Source: a virus
Strand: one strand, 5' to 3'
IMG/VR virus record: IMGVR_UViG_3300017971_000008
Span: 93,937-157,936 of that record
DNA: 64,000 nucleotides
Every line of letters starts with the position of its first letter. Position 1 is the stretch's first letter. The position numbers were made by a program, and so were the translations under genes. The notes under the pieces are model-generated. The model did no database searches. It was not told where the DNA came from and worked only from the letters and a program-made list of their open reading frames with translations. This document shows positions 45,652-54,317 of this stretch, one piece after another.

Positions 45652-45904
45652 AGATACGTATCAGAAATTGGTAAAGGATACCCTTGCTCGGGTGGACGAC
45701 AAGTTTCTGGCTGAGGATATCGACCTCTTATGCCAATACATTGTGCTGAGGTTCTTAAAGACCTCTTCGTTGGTAGTCGATGGCGCCGATACAGAAGTTG
45801 TCAGTGCCGCTTTGAGGAAGTACCTCGATGAGAGGTTCTCGTTCATCATGACTTTCATAACGGTTGTGAATTCCGATCCTTCCGCAGTCAAAGCAGAGGC
45901 GTAG
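45623..45904 (+). CDS. Small hypothetical protein downstream of recA
   Basis: This protein has 93 residues, starting at the ATG at 45623 after GGAGG and overlapping recA by 29 nt. The longer upstream frame is the recA gene read in another frame. It is helical with alternating charge (TYQKLVKDTLARVDDKFLAEDIDLLCQYI). Function is not recognised. Two genes before sbcC and in the recombination operon, it may be an accessory of RecA or SbcCD. Confidence 0.6.
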   Translation: MLSNHMQCPEDTYQKLVKDTLARVDDKFLAEDIDLLCQYIVLRFLKTSSLVVDGADTEVVSAALRKYLDERFSFIMTFITVVNSDPSAVKAEA

Positions 45905-45906
45905 CC

Positions 45907-47025
45907 ATGTCCGATGTTGTCAGGTTCAACGTGTATTCTGACATTCACTATGACCGCCTCGGTGCGCGGTGCATCACTGTGGATGACTGTGCTGAGGTCG
46001 AAACCCAGGTTATCCACAGGGCAGGTGAGAGGGATTGCCATTTTGTTCTGTTCTGCGGTGACAGGTACCTGAAGCGTGAACCTGAGGATGAGGTTAAGAC
46101 CAAGGCAGATCTGGTACTTTACAATTCGTATCAGGGACTTCCGAAACAGATACCTCATTTTCATTTGGTGGGTAACCATGACTGGACCAAGAAGTCTCTG
46201 TCGTGGCATACCTCTGAGTCTTTGTGGTGTTTGAAGGATGCGCGGTTGATGGCTACGCCTGGGACGTACACTGATTACCTGTATACTTCCCCGTTCCTGG
46301 TTCACGCTCTCCCGGCAGATCACAAGTTCGATTTTGAGAAGTACCAAGTCGAGCCGAACAAGTTCAATATCTTCACCTTCCACGATACCTTGCGAGGTAC
46401 TTACCTGGACGATGACAGCAAGATACTCGCTGACTTCGGGGTGTACCGGAACGAGCTTGACCGGCCCGAGTTTGATTACGTATTTGCGGGAGATATTCAC
46501 ATACCCCAGCGGATACCTTTCTCGAATACCCAGGGCGGTTACGTAGGTGCGGTACTTCAGCGCACGATGGCTGACGCAAACAAGGCCAGGGGTTGGGTGG
46601 AGGCTGAGGCGGTCAGAACCGATACCGGGTGGGATGTGCGGACTGAGTTCGTACCCACAAGGAACTTCTTCACCAAGGCTTCGTTCAACGTGACTGATAC
46701 CTCAAGGTATGAGGACATCAGAATAGACGAACAATGGCTCACTGACCAGTATGTTGAAGTTGAGCTTATCGGCCAGAAGGCGAACGTGGATAGAATAGCC
46801 AATGACCCGAGGTGGAGCAATTACGAGACTTATTACACAGTCAGACATCTTGAGGTATCTCGTACCTACAAAATCGAAGAGGGAGAGGTCATTGTGGATA
46901 TGAGTGGGTCGTCGGGTCTTTTGGACGATTTGAACGCTTATCTTGATAGCGGATTTGCGGAACTTGGTATATTACCCAGGGAAGGTGTTACCCAGGCGGT
47001 GTCTGAACTGATGCAGGAGGACTAG
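45907..47025 (+). CDS. sbcD: SbcD/Mre11-like nuclease (T4 gp47-type)
   Basis: This 372-residue metallophosphoesterase has SDIH (11-14), GDR (Asp52), VGNHD (Asn90-His91-Asp92), TFHD (His159) and AGDIH (194-198) as metal-binding motifs. It is the nuclease partner of the SbcC-like ATPase two genes downstream, as in T4 gp46/47. The complex processes double-strand ends for recombination and may degrade hairpins. A small zinc-ribbon gene separates the pair, which is unusual. Confidence 0.88.
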   Translation: MSDVVRFNVYSDIHYDRLGARCITVDDCAEVETQVIHRAGERDCHFVLFCGDRYLKREPEDEVKTKADLVLYNSYQGLPKQIPHFHLVGNHDWTKKSLSWHTSESLWCLKDARLMATPGTYTDYLYTSPFLVHALPADHKFDFEKYQVEPNKFNIFTFHDTLRGTYLDDDSKILADFGVYRNELDRPEFDYVFAGDIHIPQRIPFSNTQGGYVGAVLQRTMADANKARGWVEAEAVRTDTGWDVRTEFVPTRNFFTKASFNVTDTSRYEDIRIDEQWLTDQYVEVELIGQKANVDRIANDPRWSNYETYYTVRHLEVSRTYKIEEGEVIVDMSGSSGLLDDLNAYLDSGFAELGILPREGVTQAVSELMQED

Positions 47026-47208
47026 ATGGCCAGGATGGTAGGGTACCAGTGTGCTACGTGCGGTAAGCAGGATGAGGAACTTTTTAACGATACCGATGAG
47101 AAGCCCGAGAAGCTCAAGAGGAAGTGCAAGTGCGGAGGTACTCTGGTGAAGGCCGACCGTAAGGCCAACAACCATCGCTGGAGCTATATGGATCGCGGAG
47201 GTATCTGA
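47026..47208 (+). CDS. Small zinc-ribbon protein between sbcD and sbcC
   Basis: This 60-residue protein has CATC and CKCGG forming a two-knuckle zinc ribbon of FmdB type, with a KRKCKCGG basic patch. It abuts both neighbours with almost no spacing. It may bind DNA or a partner in the SbcCD complex, but no function is established from sequence. Confidence 0.65.
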   Translation: MARMVGYQCATCGKQDEELFNDTDEKPEKLKRKCKCGGTLVKADRKANNHRWSYMDRGGI

Positions 47209-49266
47209 GTGCTCACTGTCTCGTACATCAACCCTTCGGGGTTATTTAGCTATGGTTTGTCGGACAGTATTATGTTCCCGCAGAACAGCCTTATCCATAT
47301 GATGGGGGTAAACGAGGATCGTGGCGGTTGCTCGAACGCTGCGGGTAAGACCGGGCTTCTGAATACCATTTGTGAGGTGTACTACGGGGAGAACCCTACG
47401 AGGGTAAGCGGAGCCGGTGCAGTGAACCGGGTATGGGATCATGGCTGTGCGGGTCGGTCGGAGTTCGTTTCCTGGGAGAATGTGTTTTACCGGATAACTT
47501 ATTGTCGGGACTGGAAGGACGACCTTTACGCAAATGATTGTGGTATCTCGTACAGAGGTACCGACCTCTTCTTTGAGGCCTGGGACGGTGAGAGGTGGGT
47601 GGACCGCCGCGGAGCCAGCATGACGGAGACCCGAAAGGCCATTATCAAGGCCGTAGGGCTGTCCTACAGCCGGTTTCTCGCCATTTCCTACCTGAGCCAT
47701 AGGGTGGGCGTGAAGTTCCTCAGAGGGACGAATAAGGAGCGTGACGACATACTCTCGGGGATAACCGGTGTGGAGGAGTGGGACTCGATTACCTCCAAAT
47801 GCAGAATGGCCTCGAAAGGTATCGATGGAGAGATTGTCGAACTTCGCAGGGACCAGCTTACGAAGCAGGGTGCTTTGGAGGTACTTGAAACCAGTGAGCG
47901 TACATTGAAGGAGCAGGATTGGGGCGAGGCTATCCGACTCAGGGAAGGCGAACTCAGTTCATTCGGTAAGCAGCGGGATGATCTCAATGCGAAGGTACTT
48001 GAGGTGTCAGGTACCATTGAGCAGATGCAGCAATCGACTACGCGAACCTATGATGAGGACAGCCGCATACGTCAGATCGATACCGAGGTATCTCAGCTCC
48101 GTACCCAGGCGGATACTTTAGCCAGGACTCGGATCACTGTGGATGACTTCGGTATCACTGTGATGGAAGGGGAGCGTCACTCCTATTACATCGAGATGAC
48201 CAAGATTCAAGGTGCTATCCTAAACCTGGAAGGCGAAACCACCCTGGCGGCTATGGAGAACTGCCCAACTTGTGGGAGCAAGATAACCAAGGCCAAGAAG
48301 GACAAGATACAGAAGAAACTCAAGAAGTTGGAAAAGGAACTTGAGGTACCTAAGTCCCTGATGGAGGAGACCGATGTGAAACTGGCCGAGGCCCGTACCC
48401 GCCAGGAGGAGCAGCGGGTGGCTAAAGAGCAGCAGAGGGACACCCAGATAGAGGAACTCAATGAGAGGGTAAGGTTACTCGGTATCGAGAGATCGCAGGT
48501 TGAGGCGGCTTCCTTGAAGCTCCAGGAGGAGCTGGTTGCGCTTAAGAAGTCTATGAGTGATCTTGAGGTAGCTATTTCAAGGGTGGATGCCAACATAAAA
48601 CTTACTCAGGCCAACCTTGAGATTGCCCAAGGGAAGGCTCAGGAACTCCAGGTACTTGAGTCTAAACTGTACAACACCAGGGAGGAACTCAATACCCTGG
48701 AGAGTAAGATAACCGAATGTGAGGGCCAGGTGGCCGTGTACAAGTGGCTCATCTCGAACATACCTTACATCAAGCTGCACAAGCTCTCGGTATCGATGGT
48801 GGTACTTTCCGAGCGTGTGAATCAGTATCTTGCGGATATGGGTAACTCGATTCGGGTAGGTATCAGTTCCTTTGCAGAGAAGAAGTCAACGAAGGGTGCC
48901 GCCGATGCCACGGGTACCTTGAAAAGCGAGATTAAGGTTGAGGTAACTGACGGGGTAAAGAACATCGACCCGCGGCTGTACTCGGACGGCGAGGCTGGAG
49001 CCCTGTCCAGTGCGCTTATCCGGGCGCTCCATGACCTTGCGATGCAATTTGGCCATGGCTGTAACCTGAAGCTCCTGGATGAGGTATTTTCGTTCATAGA
49101 CCACGATAACAGTCAGCTCATGGCATCCAGTTTCAGTAATGGCCAAGGTACTACGATAGTGACAGATAATTCCGGTCGGGCATCGGGGCTCATGGATTTC
49201 GATACCGTCTGGGTAGCTCGGAAAAGAAATGGAAAGACCACGTTGGAGGTAAGCAATGGATCGTGA
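47209..49266 (+). CDS. sbcC: SbcC/Rad50-like ATPase (T4 gp46-type)
   Basis: This 685-residue protein starts at GTG. It has an N-terminal half ATPase with P-loop CSNAAGKT (41-48), a long coiled coil broken by the zinc hook CPTC (352-355), and a C-terminal half with signature YSDGEAGALSSAL and Walker B LKLLDEVFSFID. It pairs with the SbcD-like nuclease in DNA end processing. The P-loop lacks the usual GxNGxGKS glycines at two positions but retains GKT. It overlaps the next gene by 11 nt. Confidence 0.88.
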   Translation: MLTVSYINPSGLFSYGLSDSIMFPQNSLIHMMGVNEDRGGCSNAAGKTGLLNTICEVYYGENPTRVSGAGAVNRVWDHGCAGRSEFVSWENVFYRITYCRDWKDDLYANDCGISYRGTDLFFEAWDGERWVDRRGASMTETRKAIIKAVGLSYSRFLAISYLSHRVGVKFLRGTNKERDDILSGITGVEEWDSITSKCRMASKGIDGEIVELRRDQLTKQGALEVLETSERTLKEQDWGEAIRLREGELSSFGKQRDDLNAKVLEVSGTIEQMQQSTTRTYDEDSRIRQIDTEVSQLRTQADTLARTRITVDDFGITVMEGERHSYYIEMTKIQGAILNLEGETTLAAMENCPTCGSKITKAKKDKIQKKLKKLEKELEVPKSLMEETDVKLAEARTRQEEQRVAKEQQRDTQIEELNERVRLLGIERSQVEAASLKLQEELVALKKSMSDLEVAISRVDANIKLTQANLEIAQGKAQELQVLESKLYNTREELNTLESKITECEGQVAVYKWLISNIPYIKLHKLSVSMVVLSERVNQYLADMGNSIRVGISSFAEKKSTKGAADATGTLKSEIKVEVTDGVKNIDPRLYSDGEAGALSSALIRALHDLAMQFGHGCNLKLLDEVFSFIDHDNSQLMASSFSNGQGTTIVTDNSGRASGLMDFDTVWVARKRNGKTTLEVSNGS

Positions 49267-49639
49267 AATAGGACTGGGTGAGGTATCAATAGTTACTGTG
49301 GGTCAACGTACCTTTATCGGCAGGCTTGAAGGTGAGGTTGGCGAGAAGTCTGTAATGAAAGAACCCATAGTCATGGTGGAGATGGTGCAGATGGACCCGA
49401 ATACCAGGCAACCTGTGGGTGCGGCGATGGATTTACGAAAGCCGTGCATCGCCACCGCGGTACCGCCGCAGATCAAGCTGATACCTGAGATTGTTCAGGT
49501 TCTGGATAACAACGATGGCAAGGACGCACTGCTTATTCAGAGTTATCAGAATGCGGTGAACAAGTATTCTCTTGAGGATGCCGGGTTCACGGCCCCGACG
49601 CCCGAGGATATCAGGAAGGCGAATATTGGGAAAGCATGA
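49256..49639 (+). CDS. Hypothetical protein downstream of sbcC
   Basis: This 127-residue protein has a beta-rich N-terminus (GEVSIVTVGQRTFIGRLEG) like an SH3/OB or Sm-like small barrel, then KPCIATAVPPQIKLIPEIVQVL. It overlaps sbcC by 11 nt and the next gene by 14 nt. No catalytic motif is seen. Its location suggests a role in DNA processing, but the family is not recognised. Confidence 0.55.
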   Translation: MDREIGLGEVSIVTVGQRTFIGRLEGEVGEKSVMKEPIVMVEMVQMDPNTRQPVGAAMDLRKPCIATAVPPQIKLIPEIVQVLDNNDGKDALLIQSYQNAVNKYSLEDAGFTAPTPEDIRKANIGKA

Positions 49640-49880
49640 CGCACAGCTTCGACGGGAGAAGGCCTCGGCCAAGGCGGTCAAGGTACAGCAGAGTGCAGAC
49701 CGGGTGTCCTTTCGGGTTCAGCAGGGTGACGTTCTTATTTTGAGTGGGCCTTACCGGGATCGCTGGGTAAGGGAGTTGTTTGCTTTGGGTGCTGTGGAGC
49801 GCGATTACATTGTTAAACACCTGTGGTCTACCGGAGACCCGGAGGTTGTAGCCATAATCAACAGTATGGTGTGTCGATAG
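49626..49880 (+). CDS. Small basic hypothetical protein
   Basis: This protein has 84 residues, with the start placed at TTG 49626 because AGGAAGG lies about 6 nt upstream and the open frame further upstream reads inside the previous gene. It has a basic N-terminus (KHDAQLRREKASAKAVK) and a compact C-terminal domain with LILSGPYRDRWVRELFALGA. The start is uncertain. It is probably real because its stop is followed directly by a GGAGAGG site for the next gene. Confidence 0.5.
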   Translation: MGKHDAQLRREKASAKAVKVQQSADRVSFRVQQGDVLILSGPYRDRWVRELFALGAVERDYIVKHLWSTGDPEVVAIINSMVCR

Positions 49881-49888
49881 GAGAGGAA

Positions 49889-50425
49889 ATGAAGAACATT
49901 CAATTTTCGGATAAGAGGAAGTTTTTCTATGACTGCGAGTTCATGGAGGAGCCGGGGTACCTCAAGCTGATCAGTATTGGTGTGGTCGGGGAGCAACCTG
50001 CCCAGGAGTTCTATGCGTGTAACCTGGACGCGGTACCTGGGTTCAAGAGAGCTAATACCTGGGTGAAGAACAATGTACTCCCGAGATTGCCCGATATTAA
50101 TCATTCAGTGTGGATGTCAGAGGAACACATCAGGGATAGCCTGTCTCAGTTTATCGGGTACTCGGAGTCGAGGCCTGTCGAGTTGTGGAGTTACTTTGCC
50201 GATCACGACCATGTACTGCTGTGCTGGTTGTTCGGTAGGATGGTAGACCTCCCAGACGGCATGCCGCAGTACACGATGGACATCAAGCAGCTGGCTGACC
50301 ATATGAACATTCCTGGTAATAAGCTTCCAGAACACAAAGGGGAGGCCCACAATGCTTTGGAGGATGCCAAGTACCACAAGGAACTTTTTGATTACCTGGT
50401 GACCCAGGCCAGATTTGATTTGTAG
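49889..50425 (+). CDS. DEDDh 3'-5' exoribonuclease (Rv2179c-like)
   Basis: This protein is 178 residues from the ATG at 49889 (GGAGAGG site). Catalytic residues of a DEDDh exonuclease are visible: FFYDCEF (D15, E17), YFADHDHVL (Asp107) and HNALEDA (His154, Asp159). The overall pattern, including NNVLPRLPD and LPDGMPQYTMDIKQLA, matches the Rv2179c-like 3'-5' exoribonuclease family. It may trim RNA or degrade host transcripts; the substrate is inference. It abuts the RusA gene without a gap. Confidence 0.8.
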   Translation: MKNIQFSDKRKFFYDCEFMEEPGYLKLISIGVVGEQPAQEFYACNLDAVPGFKRANTWVKNNVLPRLPDINHSVWMSEEHIRDSLSQFIGYSESRPVELWSYFADHDHVLLCWLFGRMVDLPDGMPQYTMDIKQLADHMNIPGNKLPEHKGEAHNALEDAKYHKELFDYLVTQARFDL

Positions 50426-50872
50426 ATGGGTAAGAAGGAAATCAGGTTTGTGGTCAAAGGTAAGCCATGGGTACAGAAGAACAACCTTCAGATCCGAAAG
50501 CGAAAGTTAAAGGGAAAATGGGTACCTTTCATCGACCATTCCGACAAGCTAAAGAGTATCCGGGACCAGATAGCCATCGAGATGTACTCGCAATATCACC
50601 GACAAGGCCTAACCAAACCTATCGATTACCCAATCGAAGTGGAGTTCATATTCTACTGCAAGCGCCAGTGGGAACCCGACCTGGACAACCTGCCGCAGAT
50701 ATGGCTGGACGCGGCCCAGGGGGTCAAGGCCAAGGGCGGATTGAAAATAGCAACCATTCTGACCGACGACAAGTTGGTCAGGAAAGAAACCAGCGAGAAA
50801 ATCATGGAAGGAGATCCCCGTTATGACGGAGAACCAAGAACCGAAATCACCATCCGAAGATACACCTTCTGA
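50426..50872 (+). CDS. rusA: RusA-family Holliday junction resolvase
   Basis: This 148-residue protein has FVVKGKPWVQKNN and a basic N-terminus, then PDLDNL (85-89, Asp85 and Asp87) with a downstream DAAQG (Asp95) and LTDDKLV (Asp114/115). These acidic residues match the RusA active site that cuts four-way junctions. It would resolve replication and recombination intermediates before packaging. It overlaps the trigger-factor-like gene by 50 nt. Confidence 0.85.
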   Translation: MGKKEIRFVVKGKPWVQKNNLQIRKRKLKGKWVPFIDHSDKLKSIRDQIAIEMYSQYHRQGLTKPIDYPIEVEFIFYCKRQWEPDLDNLPQIWLDAAQGVKAKGGLKIATILTDDKLVRKETSEKIMEGDPRYDGEPRTEITIRRYTF

Positions 50873-52139
50873 GGATGCAGAGGTATCCGAGGCCACCGGC
50901 ACAACTGCATCGACGGTGGAGATACCTGAAGGAAGTTCAGGCGCGACTCCTGAACTCGTAGAGGTGCCCGAGGAGGAACGCCTTCCGCCCTTGGACCCTG
51001 GCGGGGAGCTTATCGTGGAGCCATTGGCCCAGCAGTACCGGGCGGTCATTAAGGACCTGGACTATGAGGTACTTCGTGAGATGTTCGACAGGTACTGGGA
51101 TGCTCATGGTGAGGCCATTGCCCAGAACTCTCGGGTGAAGACCCGGAAGAAGAAGGGCGGTAAAGCGGGTAAGAACGCCAAAAAGGTACTTGAGAGCAGC
51201 ATGGGTTTCAAGAAGCTCTACTCCGAGGTACTGGTCCAGCATGTGGTTTCCAAGATAGGGGATGTTCTGCATATCAGTGCCATGGAACTTCATGACTTTA
51301 AGGAGGGCGCCAAGCCGGTCATTATCGTGGCGTTCTATTACCTTCCGAAACTGGAGGTTGACGAGATCAACCTCGATGTACCCTATCAGATGCGGGTGGA
51401 CGAGGAGAAGGAGTACCGCGGATACTGCGAGTACACCTTACTTCAGAATCGAACCTTAGAGGATTTCGATGGGGATGAGATCGACCCGTACCACAATGTT
51501 CTGATGGATGTGACCGCCACCATGGACGGTCAACCTTTCGAGCAGGGTTCCTTGAGGATGCAGTGGATGGACTTAGACCGGCACCCTAACAAGACCTTAG
51601 TCAACGCCATCCTGGAACATAAGAAGGGTGATCTGTTCGAGACTGAGTGGCTCCACGAGGGTAAGGTTGTCTCTGCCCAGGTGAAGATACATGCCCTTCA
51701 GACGATTACCTACCCGGAGCTGGATGACGAGTTCGCCAAGGATTTGGAGTTCGACAGTCTGGATGCTTTCAAAGAGAAGTTTATCAATGATTATCGGGAG
51801 AACGTAGAACGCCAGGAAGAGGCCATGGCGATTGATGGTATCATCAGCAACATTGTTGAGTCAGTGACTCTCCCTCCGCTTCCCGAGGAGTGGGTGGAGC
51901 ATAAGTCGGCTGCCGCCGTGAATGAGCATATTCGGCGTGTAGGTAACAAAAAGAGGGCTCTCCTGTCCGTGGGTGCCAAGGACGAGAATCAGATGCAGGC
52001 CAGGTTCCGTGGTCAGGTTTACAGAACTCTTGTGCAGCAACTGGCGGTGAAGGCCTACGCTGAGAAGTATGACCTAGGCGATGAGGAAGAGGACATCAAG
52101 AAGCACATGAAAGAGCATGTTAACTGGATTAAGAAATGA
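50823..52139 (+). CDS. tig: Trigger-factor-like chaperone
   Basis: This 438-residue protein has a disordered acidic N-terminus of about 55 residues. Residues 70-150 resemble the trigger factor ribosome-binding domain in layout (helices, then KLYSEVLVQHVVSKIGDVL) but lack the GFRxGxxP loop. The middle (residues 165-300) could be the FKBP-like domain. The C-terminus (about 300-435) has LDDEFAKDLEFDSLDAFKEKF, a strong match to the trigger factor C-terminal domain that cradles nascent chains. AAGGAG precedes the ATG. Trigger factor genes are rare in phages. It may assist folding of long structural proteins, such as those at 54985 and 60707, but this is inference. Confidence 0.7.
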   Translation: MTENQEPKSPSEDTPSEDAEVSEATGTTASTVEIPEGSSGATPELVEVPEEERLPPLDPGGELIVEPLAQQYRAVIKDLDYEVLREMFDRYWDAHGEAIAQNSRVKTRKKKGGKAGKNAKKVLESSMGFKKLYSEVLVQHVVSKIGDVLHISAMELHDFKEGAKPVIIVAFYYLPKLEVDEINLDVPYQMRVDEEKEYRGYCEYTLLQNRTLEDFDGDEIDPYHNVLMDVTATMDGQPFEQGSLRMQWMDLDRHPNKTLVNAILEHKKGDLFETEWLHEGKVVSAQVKIHALQTITYPELDDEFAKDLEFDSLDAFKEKFINDYRENVERQEEAMAIDGIISNIVESVTLPPLPEEWVEHKSAAAVNEHIRRVGNKKRALLSVGAKDENQMQARFRGQVYRTLVQQLAVKAYAEKYDLGDEEEDIKKHMKEHVNWIKK

Positions 52140-52723
52140 GACAGATGGTCGAATGTTCGAGTCCGGGGTGCTACGAATGTTTCTTCGTGGGTAAGGATAA
52201 ACCGGGGGTGGGGCATCTTTTTTGTAAAAAATGCAGGGAGGAACATTCTTACCACGTACTGGTGGTTCAGGCTGAACATCAGGATCAGATACGCAAAGTG
52301 TTACTGGATTCCAGGGTGTTCAATACTGCTGCCGGGATGGCCGACTATGTTGGGGTTTCCTTTGTGAGTATCTACCACTGGATTCAAAGGTACTTTGGGA
52401 TGACCTTTCAGGAATTCCGTCGAGAACATATCTGCAAATCGGACAAGTGCTACCTGCTGGACATCTCTGGATCTCCCTACAGTCGTGGGGATTACGTTCT
52501 CAAGAAGATTAAGGACCGGAGGTACTGTGCCTGCATCAATGAGCTTGGTCGGAGCCACATGATGACCAATGCACCTTTTGATTTGGTATCCCAGATTTTG
52601 GGTACGAAACTCAAGATTGTGGGGTTCCTGTATCGACGTCCAGACCAGGTTTCCCCTATCCGTATTCCGAAGGTAATCAAGCCGATATATCTTAAAAAGT
52701 TCCCCGAGCCGATTTACATTTAA
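52136..52723 (+). CDS. Zinc-finger and helix-turn-helix protein
   Basis: This 195-residue protein has an N-terminal zinc finger (CSSPGCYECFF...CKKC). A helix-turn-helix-like segment lies at about residues 65-95 (GMADYVGVSFVSIYHWIQRYF), then CKSDKC and a basic beta-rich C-terminus. It overlaps the chaperone gene by 4 nt. It is likely a DNA-binding regulator closing the replication operon. The family is not recognised. Confidence 0.55.
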   Translation: MRQMVECSSPGCYECFFVGKDKPGVGHLFCKKCREEHSYHVLVVQAEHQDQIRKVLLDSRVFNTAAGMADYVGVSFVSIYHWIQRYFGMTFQEFRREHICKSDKCYLLDISGSPYSRGDYVLKKIKDRRYCACINELGRSHMMTNAPFDLVSQILGTKLKIVGFLYRRPDQVSPIRIPKVIKPIYLKKFPEPIYI

Positions 52724-52763
52724 TTTCCAAATTCCACTTCTGCTTAAATTTCCCTAATTTACT

Positions 52764-52772
52764 TGTTATAAG
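52764..52772 (+). promoter_or_regulatory. Extended -10 element, possible leaderless start
   Basis: TGTTATAAG fits an extended -10. The predicted start falls at about 52779-52780, right at the ATG at 52781, and there is no Shine-Dalgarno sequence before it. Confidence 0.45.
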
Positions 52773-52780
52773 ATACACGT

Positions 52781-53122
52781 ATGAAGGCTGTAGAGCTACA
52801 ACTCCTTGAGCAGTTGGCCGAGGAGTACGGGATTTTTGAAAAAATGGGTAAGCGCCGACGTGTGGCCCAGGATGTTCTTGAGAACTCAATGTGGGCCAAC
52901 ATGATTAACGGCGCGTTGAAAGCCCTGGAGACCATTGCCATCATGAGTTTGGACTGGAAGTTGACGGCGATAGTCAAACTTTTACAGAGCTGGCTTAAAG
53001 ACCAGCGGGAGAAGCAGGAGCAGAAAAAACAGGAGTCGGAGTACGGTGCCGGGTATCATTCGGATACTTACGATCAGGGCAATGCTTACGACCAACCTTA
53101 TGGTGGAGGTACCTATTATTGA
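52781..53122 (+). CDS. Hypothetical protein, Tyr/Gly-rich tail
   Basis: This 113-residue protein has helices in residues 1-75 (KAVELQLLEQLAEEYG, MINGALKALETIAIMSLDWKL). The tail of about 30 residues is Gln/Lys- then Tyr/Gly/Asp-rich and disordered. It is expressed from its own element without a ribosome site. It is the first gene of the right-hand block. The family is not recognised. Confidence 0.55.
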   Translation: MKAVELQLLEQLAEEYGIFEKMGKRRRVAQDVLENSMWANMINGALKALETIAIMSLDWKLTAIVKLLQSWLKDQREKQEQKKQESEYGAGYHSDTYDQGNAYDQPYGGGTYY

Positions 53123-53125
53123 AAG

Positions 53126-53149
53126 TAACCTCGCTATGTGTTAAGGTTA
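53126..53149 (+). terminator. Weak stem-loop after the 113-aa gene
   Basis: TAACCT (53126-53131) can pair with AGGTTA (53144-53149) around a 12-nt loop, followed by only three T. It may be a weak terminator or a processing site. Confidence 0.3.
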
Positions 53150-53170
53150 TTTCATAGGTGGTGATTAAAA

Positions 53171-54022
53171 ATGAATAGAACAGCCAGAAAACAGAGACTT
53201 GCCCGTGCCAAACGCAGGGCTCATCATTTGTGGAAAGGGGCTGAGGAAGACGGCAGGCCGGTTATTAAACGAGCGCGGCCTGAAGAGGAATTTGAAATGT
53301 CTATGGAAGCAGGACGTGGGAAGCGTGGTCGCAGGACTGCCGGTCGGAACGAGGTGTCGGATCTGAATGCCGTATACTGGGGTCTGTTCGGGGCTTCCTT
53401 GGTGGACAGCAAAACCCTTTCGAGCGATATCCCTCGTTCGGTAGCGAATCAGTTCAATCGGACTGCTCGTCGGAATGCTGGCAACTTGCCGAGGGTTCTT
53501 GGATGGTCGAAGCTCGGTACCGCGTTCGCTACCGCGGACATTGCTGGTATTCGTAAAGACATCTCTTTCGGGATGCAGACCAGGTTGGCATCCAAGTATT
53601 TCAACGTGCCCTTTCTCGCTGCCGCAGACATAGTCTACGACATGGAAGGTGTGGACCACCGTCAGGTCAAGCAGGCTATCGACATGATCCGTGAGGGCAG
53701 GCGCCGAGAGGCGGTTAACCGGTATGGCGACTTGGCCATGGAGCTTTCCCGCATCTACACCAAGTACAAGGATGCCAAGAACCGCAAACTGGCTATCGAC
53801 CGATCCGCTAAGGAATATTGGGAGTCGTACCTGGGTCCTTTCGGCCAGGAGATGGTCCGCGAGATCAAGAAGCGTGTTCGTGCTGACCTCGCCAAGGCCT
53901 GGATGCGGAAGCACGGTGTTGACGATGCCGCTGCGGAGTACTGGGCCAGCTACTACGGGGAATACGGTGAGAAGTGGGTCTCCGTGGTCCCGAAGATGAT
54001 CTCTCCCAAGAGTGACGATTAA
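53171..54022 (+). CDS. Basic structural-type protein with SYxGxxG repeats
   Basis: This 283-residue protein has a very basic N-terminus (ARKQRLARAKRRAHH; GRGKRGRRTAGR near residues 49-60). Two copies of an A..YW.SY(L/Y)G.(F/Y)G motif lie near residues 215-228 and 256-268 (AKEYWESYLGPFGQ, AAEYWASYYGEYGE). A third copy occurs in the 1557-aa protein downstream. The basic part shares the KRGRR/AG flavour of the separators in the large proteins. This suggests these three genes belong to one system. No catalytic motif is seen. The start follows AGGTGG. Confidence 0.55.
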   Translation: MNRTARKQRLARAKRRAHHLWKGAEEDGRPVIKRARPEEEFEMSMEAGRGKRGRRTAGRNEVSDLNAVYWGLFGASLVDSKTLSSDIPRSVANQFNRTARRNAGNLPRVLGWSKLGTAFATADIAGIRKDISFGMQTRLASKYFNVPFLAAADIVYDMEGVDHRQVKQAIDMIREGRRREAVNRYGDLAMELSRIYTKYKDAKNRKLAIDRSAKEYWESYLGPFGQEMVREIKKRVRADLAKAWMRKHGVDDAAAEYWASYYGEYGEKWVSVVPKMISPKSDD

Positions 54023-54034
54023 GTCTTCCAGTCC

Positions 54035-54271
54035 ATGGAAGATCCTTTCGATAAAGCAAAAGAATCCATTTCAGAAGGTTCTCAGGGTAAGGTAAAACGC
54101 CTGCTCGACTTAATGTTCGATAAAGATTGCCGTAAGGACGAAAACTGCGAGGATCTTCTAAGCCCCTGTTGTTCCGGGGGCTTGCGGGTTGTGTTCGGTT
54201 CATTTCCTGTTGAAGTGGAATGCTTGATTTGTGGTTCTAAAGCAATTCTTCGTGACCTCGTTACCTCGTAA
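54035..54271 (+). CDS. Small zinc-binding protein
   Basis: This 78-residue protein has several Cys: CCSGG and CLICGS form a two-knuckle ribbon after an acidic N-terminus with CRKDENC. No clear ribosome site precedes the ATG, so the gene is less certain than its neighbours. It might be translated by read-through coupling. Confidence 0.45.
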   Translation: MEDPFDKAKESISEGSQGKVKRLLDLMFDKDCRKDENCEDLLSPCCSGGLRVVFGSFPVEVECLICGSKAILRDLVTS

Positions 54272-54296
54272 AAAAATCGAGACAGCTTTAAAGATC

Positions 54297-54317
54297 ACCA
54301 CTCGACGGTGGTATATT
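54297..54317 (+). promoter_or_regulatory. Inverted repeat overlapping an extended -10
   Basis: ACCAC (54297-54301) and GTGGT (54308-54312) form an inverted repeat whose right arm runs into TGGTATATT (54309-54317), an extended -10. Such an arrangement could be an operator at a promoter for the 54351 gene and the giant gene behind it. Confidence 0.4.

Noticed and set aside
49572-49625. Upstream start for the small gene at 49626
   Set aside because: It would encode an Arg/Pro-rich stretch that is the previous gene in another frame.
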